A stretch of DNA of 20,803 bases from a virus. Within the stretch, counting starts at the first letter, position 1. The number at the start of each line of letters is the position of its first letter. Made by a program: the position numbers and the translations under genes. Below are positions 16,854 through 20,803 of this stretch, piece after piece. The DNA lies in IMG/VR virus record IMGVR_UViG_3300025732_000332, positions 1-20,803 of that record. The stretch is one strand, 5' to 3'. The notes under the pieces are model-generated. The model saw only the letters and a list, made by a program, of their open reading frames with translations. It ran no database searches and had not been told where the DNA came from.

Positions 16854-18590
16854 TCAGTCTCTCGCAGAATGCCATCTTTGTCTTGCTGCAGCAGATCCTC
16901 TTTCTAACTGACGACCTTTCTTTTCAAGTGGATTTAATCTTTGGTGCTGAGAACCTGGTTCATTTTTTTTCTTACCACGCTCATTACGATTACTACCAAA
17001 CTCTTTATTTCCAGAATACTGGAATACAGCACCTCTAGGACCTCTTTCTTTACGCTGTGCTCTTGATATAAACTCTCTAGATGTATCAGGAGAACCTTTA
17101 CCCTCTTTCTCTGAACGGCGAAGTTCATCAATTTGCTCACCTTCTGGTTCATAAGATTGCATTAAATCTTTCATCTGTTGATTTCTAGTCCTCATTTTAT
17201 CCGATAAGGATTGAGTTCCTGGAGCTGGTTTAGTGGAAGTTGTTGCTCCTGTTACTTTTGCTCTATTTTGCTTCATTCTATCTGATACTGCTTTTGCAGC
17301 AAGTGCGGCACCACCTAAAGCAAGACCACCAGCAACTAAAGGTGCAATCTCATCAATTTGATCACCTTCTGGTTCATATGATTGAGACAATGCTCTTATT
17401 TGAGCATTTCTGTCACGCATTTTATCTGATAAAGATTGAGTTCCTGAAGCTGGTTTAGGTGATTTAGTAGCTGTTGATCCTCCAGTTACCTTTGCTCTAT
17501 TATTTTGCATCATCTTAGAAACGCCATAAGCAGCACCTAAAGCACCTGCCGCAAGTCCACCAGCAACTAAAGGTGCAAGTTCATCAAGTTGCGCTTCTTC
17601 ACTTCTAATAGAAGCAAGAAGATCATCTAGTCTACTTCTTCTTTGTTTCTTCCCTTTCTTTTTACCCGCTTCTCTTGCTTCAATACCTGCTTTGATATCA
17701 GTATAAGAAGAACTACCCTTTCTTCTCCTTCTTGCTCTTCTTCCCTCTTCTTTTGGTTCGGGTTTCTCAACTTTTGCAGCAACTAATTTTTTTGTTTTTA
17801 GTTTTGCTGCTTTTGGTTTTGGTGCTTCAGCAGATTTTTTCTTAGCAGCAGAACCAGTTGTTTCTGGTGCGACATAAGAACCACTACTTACTCTCTCAAC
17901 TCTACCAACTCCAAGATTTCTATAAGCCTTTTCATCAAGTTCTTCCATTTCAAGAAGAGTACCACCAAGATTCTCTATTGCTTCACCAAGATTTGGATTA
18001 ATCTTAATTTTATTTTTTACTTTCTTTTCAGTGATCTGTTCTTCGTTTTTATCTTTATCAAGTACATCCATTACCTCAGAAAGATCTTGTCTCCAGTTTG
18101 AGAAACCTTCTTTATGAATTGCTTTAGCGCGAATTTTTCTGCGGTGCTTTAAATATGAATCTGACTTATCTACATCACCATCATTATCAATATCATTGTC
18201 TTCTTTCCCCACTGGATCTAATGCTTCTTTTCTAGTCGCAATTGCTTTACCAATTGCTTTCCTGCGTCTATGAAGATACTTATCATTCTTATCATTATCT
18301 CCGTCATTATCAATATCAGCGTCTTCTTGTCCTACTGGATCTAATGCTTCTTTTACTGGATCATTAGATCTAGAAGTCCATTTCCCACCATATTCTTTTT
18401 CCATTTGCTTTTTCATACCAGCAACTGCTTTTTTTCTAACCTTAGGATTTGGGTGAGAAGCAACATTTTCAATCGGTTTTCTTCCAGGTCTTCCACTACT
18501 TGTAGGAATTTCTTCTCCTGGATCTACAAATGCCTCAGCAATCTGTCCAAAATAAATTTCAGTAATATCGTTTACAATATTAGTATCCAT
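16854..18590 (-). CDS. Repeat protein with EF-hand-like loops, probable head/internal protein (578 aa)
   Basis: A 578-aa, basic, low-complexity protein. It contains two tandem ~39-residue repeats (80-118 and 121-158), each with EALDPVG and a DIDNDGDxDKxDxYL loop like a dockerin or EF-hand calcium site, then RRRKAI. Two ~76-residue repeats (335-410 and 412-487) follow, each with an APLVAGGLA hydrophobic segment and SYEPEG. L/I-x-E motifs (LDE, IDE, IDE) stand exactly at the borders of the second pair, as prohead protease cut sites would. The N-terminus includes FGQIAEAF, like the end of a capsid-targeting sequence. Function is unknown; a processed head or core protein is my best reading. Confidence 0.75.
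   Translation of the reverse strand: MDTNIVNDITEIYFGQIAEAFVDPGEEIPTSSGRPGRKPIENVASHPNPKVRKKAVAGMKKQMEKEYGGKWTSRSNDPVKEALDPVGQEDADIDNDGDNDKNDKYLHRRRKAIGKAIATRKEALDPVGKEDNDIDNDGDVDKSDSYLKHRRKIRAKAIHKEGFSNWRQDLSEVMDVLDKDKNEEQITEKKVKNKIKINPNLGEAIENLGGTLLEMEELDEKAYRNLGVGRVERVSSGSYVAPETTGSAAKKKSAEAPKPKAAKLKTKKLVAAKVEKPEPKEEGRRARRRRKGSSSYTDIKAGIEAREAGKKKGKKQRRSRLDDLLASIRSEEAQLDELAPLVAGGLAAGALGAAYGVSKMMQNNRAKVTGGSTATKSPKPASGTQSLSDKMRDRNAQIRALSQSYEPEGDQIDEIAPLVAGGLALGGAALAAKAVSDRMKQNRAKVTGATTSTKPAPGTQSLSDKMRTRNQQMKDLMQSYEPEGEQIDELRRSEKEGKGSPDTSREFISRAQRKERGPRGAVFQYSGNKEFGSNRNERGKKKNEPGSQHQRLNPLEKKGRQLERGSAAARQRWHSARD
17126..17591 (-). repeat. Tandem ~230-bp coding repeats (APLVAGG...SYEPEG units)
   Basis: Two units in the 578-aa gene encode [LI]DE[LI]APLVAGGLA, an Ala/Gly-rich membrane-like stretch, NRAKVTG, a Ser/Thr/Pro linker, GTQSLSDKMR and SYEPEG. 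They are clearly duplicated and moderately diverged, with a third IDEL at the end. Confidence 0.85.
18117..18353 (-). repeat. Tandem ~120-bp coding repeats (EALDPVG...DIDNDGD units)
   Basis: Two units in the 578-aa gene each encode EALDPVG, an acidic DIDNDGD loop with Asp at calcium-ligand spacing, a Tyr-Leu and a basic RRRK tail. Confidence 0.85.
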
Positions 18591-19890
18591 TAGAATAAGT
18601 GCTTTCTTTTATTTTTCTATACTTATTTATGAAATTCACTCCATATGCTTTACCGCCATATTGAAGATTTTCTTTTCCAGTTCCTACTGCACCAGGAGTC
18701 TTAGTTGAAAAATACTTAAATGCACCCAATGTTCCGACTAAAGTATTTGGATGAATCTTATCCCTCATAGGACTATCCATTTTAACTTCGGTATATTCCA
18801 TCAAATCCTTAATCCAGGACTTAAACATATAACCTTCTTCAGTTACACATATTAAGTGATTAGTTCCTCTACGCATTACTTCACCAACTAGTCCAGTATT
18901 TAAGTTCTCAACTCTATCACCAATTCTAAAAATTTTATTTCTTACATAATTCTCACGAAGATTTCTCATATCATACTTTGGAGCAATTTGCCAAAGTTGA
19001 TAACTCTCTTTCTTTACTTTTGTTTTTTTTACTCCCATTCCCTGACGGACTGCGTTAAAAAGATTGTTAGTTTCTGCATCATCAAGTGTTTTTGGAGTTC
19101 CTCTGCGGAATGATGCAAAGTCATCATCCATAACTGCTTTTCTCATTTTAGATGCAGACATTCCTTCTACACCCTCAGCATCAGCATCACGAACACCAGC
19201 AGAAATAACACGAATCAAATCAAAAGTGTAAAGATCTCCATTGTACTTTTGAGCAAGATTTTCAAACTCTGCTTGTCGATCAGAACCAACAATGATATTT
19301 ACATTCCCATATCCTTCTTCATTTGCTGCAACAAGAACATCAAAAATGGTTTTCATCTTGTAATCATTAATAATTCTTTCCCCATACTCAGGGAACATCT
19401 TTCTCATATAAGAAATTTTAGTATCGGGATCTAAAGGATTTTTCTTTGGATCTTGAGATCTTGATGGATAAATTTTTAGATCACCACCTAAAGAAGCTCT
19501 ATTTGCAGATTTTAAAAGTTTTTCGTGACCAACAGTTGGTGGATTAAAGCGACCGAATACAACAGTTACTGTAGGTGCTGGTTCTTCCTGAGGTTGTTGC
19601 TCTGGTGCTGCTTGTGCTTGCTGAGGAACTTCAGGAACAGGTGCTTGTGCTACTTGAGGTTGTTGAACAGGAGCAGCTGCTTGTTGAGTTTGTGCAGCAG
19701 CAGGTTCCTGTGCTGCTTTTGTCTGACGACCATTAGTAAACTTTAGTTTTCCTTTTTCAGTTCTTGCTACTACTTTACCAGAACGATCAACCCATCCCCC
19801 GTGACCATCTCCACTCAAACCAAGTTTTTTGGCTTGCATTGCTGCTTGAGATTGAGTTGCTTCTGATAAAAACTGTACGAAACGCTTCAT
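18580..19890 (-). CDS. Nucleotidyltransferase-fold protein with capsid-targeting N-terminus (436 aa)
   Basis: A 436-aa protein. Residues 1-11, MKRFVQFLSEA, match the T4 capsid-targeting pattern with a prohead protease site after L-S-E. A Gln/Ala/Pro-rich linker spans about 55-106. At 108-122 VTVVFGRFNPPTVGH carries the nucleotide-binding (T/H)-x-G-H signature of NMN/cytidylyl-type adenylyltransferases. IIVGSDR and GMSASKMRKA (the S-x-x-K/R phosphate site) follow. The end (about 320-360: RIGDRVENLNTGLVGEVMRR) resembles a KOW/SH3 barrel. It could make or use a nucleotide cofactor such as NAD, possibly from within the injected particle. It overlaps the 578-aa gene by 11 bases. AATAAATA stands at 19911-19918. 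Confidence 0.8.
   Translation of the reverse strand: MKRFVQFLSEATQSQAAMQAKKLGLSGDGHGGWVDRSGKVVARTEKGKLKFTNGRQTKAAQEPAAAQTQQAAAPVQQPQVAQAPVPEVPQQAQAAPEQQPQEEPAPTVTVVFGRFNPPTVGHEKLLKSANRASLGGDLKIYPSRSQDPKKNPLDPDTKISYMRKMFPEYGERIINDYKMKTIFDVLVAANEEGYGNVNIIVGSDRQAEFENLAQKYNGDLYTFDLIRVISAGVRDADAEGVEGMSASKMRKAVMDDDFASFRRGTPKTLDDAETNNLFNAVRQGMGVKKTKVKKESYQLWQIAPKYDMRNLRENYVRNKIFRIGDRVENLNTGLVGEVMRRGTNHLICVTEEGYMFKSWIKDLMEYTEVKMDSPMRDKIHPNTLVGTLGAFKYFSTKTPGAVGTGKENLQYGGKAYGVNFINKYRKIKESTYSNGY
18624..18631 (-). promoter_or_regulatory. Late-type promoter (CATAAATA) before the 578-aa gene
   Basis: CATAAATA within the last codons of the nucleotidyltransferase gene, 34 bases before the ATG at 18590. Confidence 0.45.
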
Positions 19891-19910
19891 ATTGTTTAAT
19901 CTTATACCTT

Positions 19911-19918
19911 TATTTATT
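19911..19918 (-). promoter_or_regulatory. Late promoter (AATAAATA) before the nucleotidyltransferase gene
   Basis: AATAAATA at the end of the 271-aa gene, 21 bases before the ATG at 19890, at the usual spacing for late promoters in this window. Confidence 0.5.
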
Positions 19919-20729
19919 TTGGTTCTATTGTCACAACAATTTCATTAAGTCGAACATCACTACCCTTCACCTTTCCTCTTCCTTTCAATCTAAGTCTAAC
20001 AAATACTGTTGAATATAATTTATTTATTAGTTGCTCATTAATTGGGATAAGTTTTTCTTCAGTTAAAATGTAATTTGCGGTTTTATCATCATTTTTTCCA
20101 AAAAGAAATTCTCCAGTAAGTGCTTCTCTAATAACTGCTTTTTTAAATTCAGAATACATTTCATCTGGTTCAGGATCCTGCCTAGAACCAAGAATTTTTT
20201 GCAATTCTTCATTCAATCCCGAAGCTCTATCTAATTTTGCTTTAATTTCTGGTTGAGGTAAAGTTTTTGGTCCAGTTCCGAGAACATTAGAAATCTGCTC
20301 CAAAGTTAATGCAACACTCCCCAATGCACCCACTTGAGCAGAACTTGATTTCATAGCAACAGATTTTAATACGTGGGAAAGTTGACTAACTGTTCCTTGT
20401 ATTCCAGCTGAAGAAAGTTGATAAGATTCTCCCCATTTCATAGAACACTTGTATTTTTGACCATTCCTAACGAAAAGAACATCTGTTTTAGGTTCACCAC
20501 CACCACCTATACCACCACCCAATTGTTTGAATGATTTATAAACACTTTGAGTTTTTGATGGATTGCATACATCTATCATTTTTTCAGCCGCCTGCATAAC
20601 ATCGGAAGATATTATATTTGATAGATAAGATTGCAACCTACTTGACTCTTCTCTAGTTGGAACTGATATTCTTTTCAAAGCAGATATCATTATAGCATAC
20701 TCAAATTGCTTTCCTTTATCTACAGCCAT
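19914..20729 (-). CDS. Unknown protein (271 aa), possible PD-(D/E)xK-type nuclease
   Basis: A 271-aa protein starting MAVDKGKQFEYAIMISALKR. A helical N-terminal region is followed by a Gly-rich turn (about 71-78) and then EPKTDVLFVRNGQKYKCSMK (79-98), GESYQLSSAG and a helical C-terminal half. Asp in KTDV followed ~13 residues later by S-M-K on a predicted strand, with an early Glu in the first helix (QFEYAI), fits a PD-(D/E)xK nuclease core with Ser in place of the second acid. This is a weak match and I do not claim activity. It is in the virion gene block, with CTAAATA and a perfect hairpin AAATACTT/AAGTATTT in front. Confidence 0.7.
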   Translation of the reverse strand: MAVDKGKQFEYAIMISALKRISVPTREESSRLQSYLSNIISSDVMQAAEKMIDVCNPSKTQSVYKSFKQLGGGIGGGGEPKTDVLFVRNGQKYKCSMKWGESYQLSSAGIQGTVSQLSHVLKSVAMKSSSAQVGALGSVALTLEQISNVLGTGPKTLPQPEIKAKLDRASGLNEELQKILGSRQDPEPDEMYSEFKKAVIREALTGEFLFGKNDDKTANYILTEEKLIPINEQLINKLYSTVFVRLRLKGRGKVKGSDVRLNEIVVTIEPK

Positions 20730-20748
20730 TTACACAAATACTTTTAAG

Positions 20749-20755
20749 TATTTAG
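20749..20755 (-). promoter_or_regulatory. Late promoter (CTAAATA) overlapping a palindrome
   Basis: CTAAATA, 19 bases before the 271-aa gene, shares its last bases with AAATACTT-AA-AAGTATTT (20736-20753), a perfect 8-bp hairpin that ends 6 bases before the ATG. Confidence 0.5.
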
Positions 20756-20803
20756 AATGGAGAATAGCGGTTCTGCCCCGCTTTTTTAGCTGTGCAAGAG
20801 CTA
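20752..20803 (-). CDS. C-terminal end of an unidentified gene (partial)
   Basis: An open frame enters from the right edge and ends SSCTAKKAGQNRYSPF-stop at 20752. Seventeen codons are too few to identify it. The short spacing (22 bases) to the next ATG and shared strand suggest it belongs to the same late block. Confidence 0.5.
   Translation of the reverse strand, partial: SSCTAKKAGQNRYSPF

Noticed and set aside
1-20803. CRISPR array, insertion sequence, integrase attachment site
   Set aside because: No regularly spaced direct repeats, no transposase or integrase gene, and no terminal inverted repeats of an IS were seen. Mobility here is by homing elements.

Overview
This is a window from a T4-like myovirus genome, most like the marine cyanomyophages (Prochlorococcus/Synechococcus phages). 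The evidence is the AT-rich sequence, all supportable genes lying on the minus strand in tightly packed and often overlapping order, late promoters of the TATAAATA/CTAAATA type just upstream of many starts, a T4 gp61-type primase next to class Ia ribonucleotide reductase genes, a tRNA cluster, and several small proteins of the kind seen in cyanophages. The exact host cannot be fixed from the sequence.

Read in transcription order (high to low coordinates): (1) 20.8-14.7 kb holds virion-type genes: the tail end of an unidentified gene, an unknown 271-aa protein, a 436-aa nucleotidyltransferase-like protein, a 578-aa repeat protein with EF-hand-like loops, a 61-aa membrane protein, a Gly/Thr/Ser-rich putative virion protein and three small proteins. 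(2) 14.6-8.8 kb is a DNA synthesis block: a consensus host-type promoter, primase, nrdA and nrdB. nrdA is fractured. Its first half ends in an intein N-domain, a free-standing GIY-YIG endonuclease gene follows, and the second half begins with an intein C-domain. Ligation would give a 765-aa NrdA joined exactly at the catalytic thiyl-radical cysteine. (3) 8.8-6.4 kb carries GIY-YIG and HNH endonuclease genes mixed with tiny phage genes. (4) 6.4-3.9 kb has a secreted phage-tail-lysozyme-like protein, a histone H1/Hc1-like basic protein and a three-gene operon of unknown small proteins, one of them membrane-anchored. (5) 3.8-0.2 kb is the tRNA region: Arg(UCU) interrupted by a 202-nt group I intron, a defective-looking Lys(UUU), Arg(ACG), Leu(UAG), Gly(UCC), Asn(GUU), a tRNA-like sequence with no anticodon stem, Val(UAC) and Ser(UGA). 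Two HNH genes, a 32-aa gene, a strongly structured non-coding stretch, a Dps/ferritin-like gene and a small zinc-ribbon gene are interspersed.

Three themes stand out. First, mobile endonucleases are dense: three GIY-YIG and three HNH free-standing genes, plus a split intein and a group I intron. Second, late promoters repeatedly sit inside inverted repeats just upstream of endonuclease starts. This matches the T4 I-TevI scheme, in which a hairpin hides the translation start on read-through RNA and late transcripts start past its 5' arm. Third, two proteins, one of them an HNH-like putative nuclease, begin with a T4-type capsid-targeting sequence (F-x-x-F-[IL]-x-E-A). This suggests that they are packaged in the head, cut by the prohead protease and injected with the DNA.
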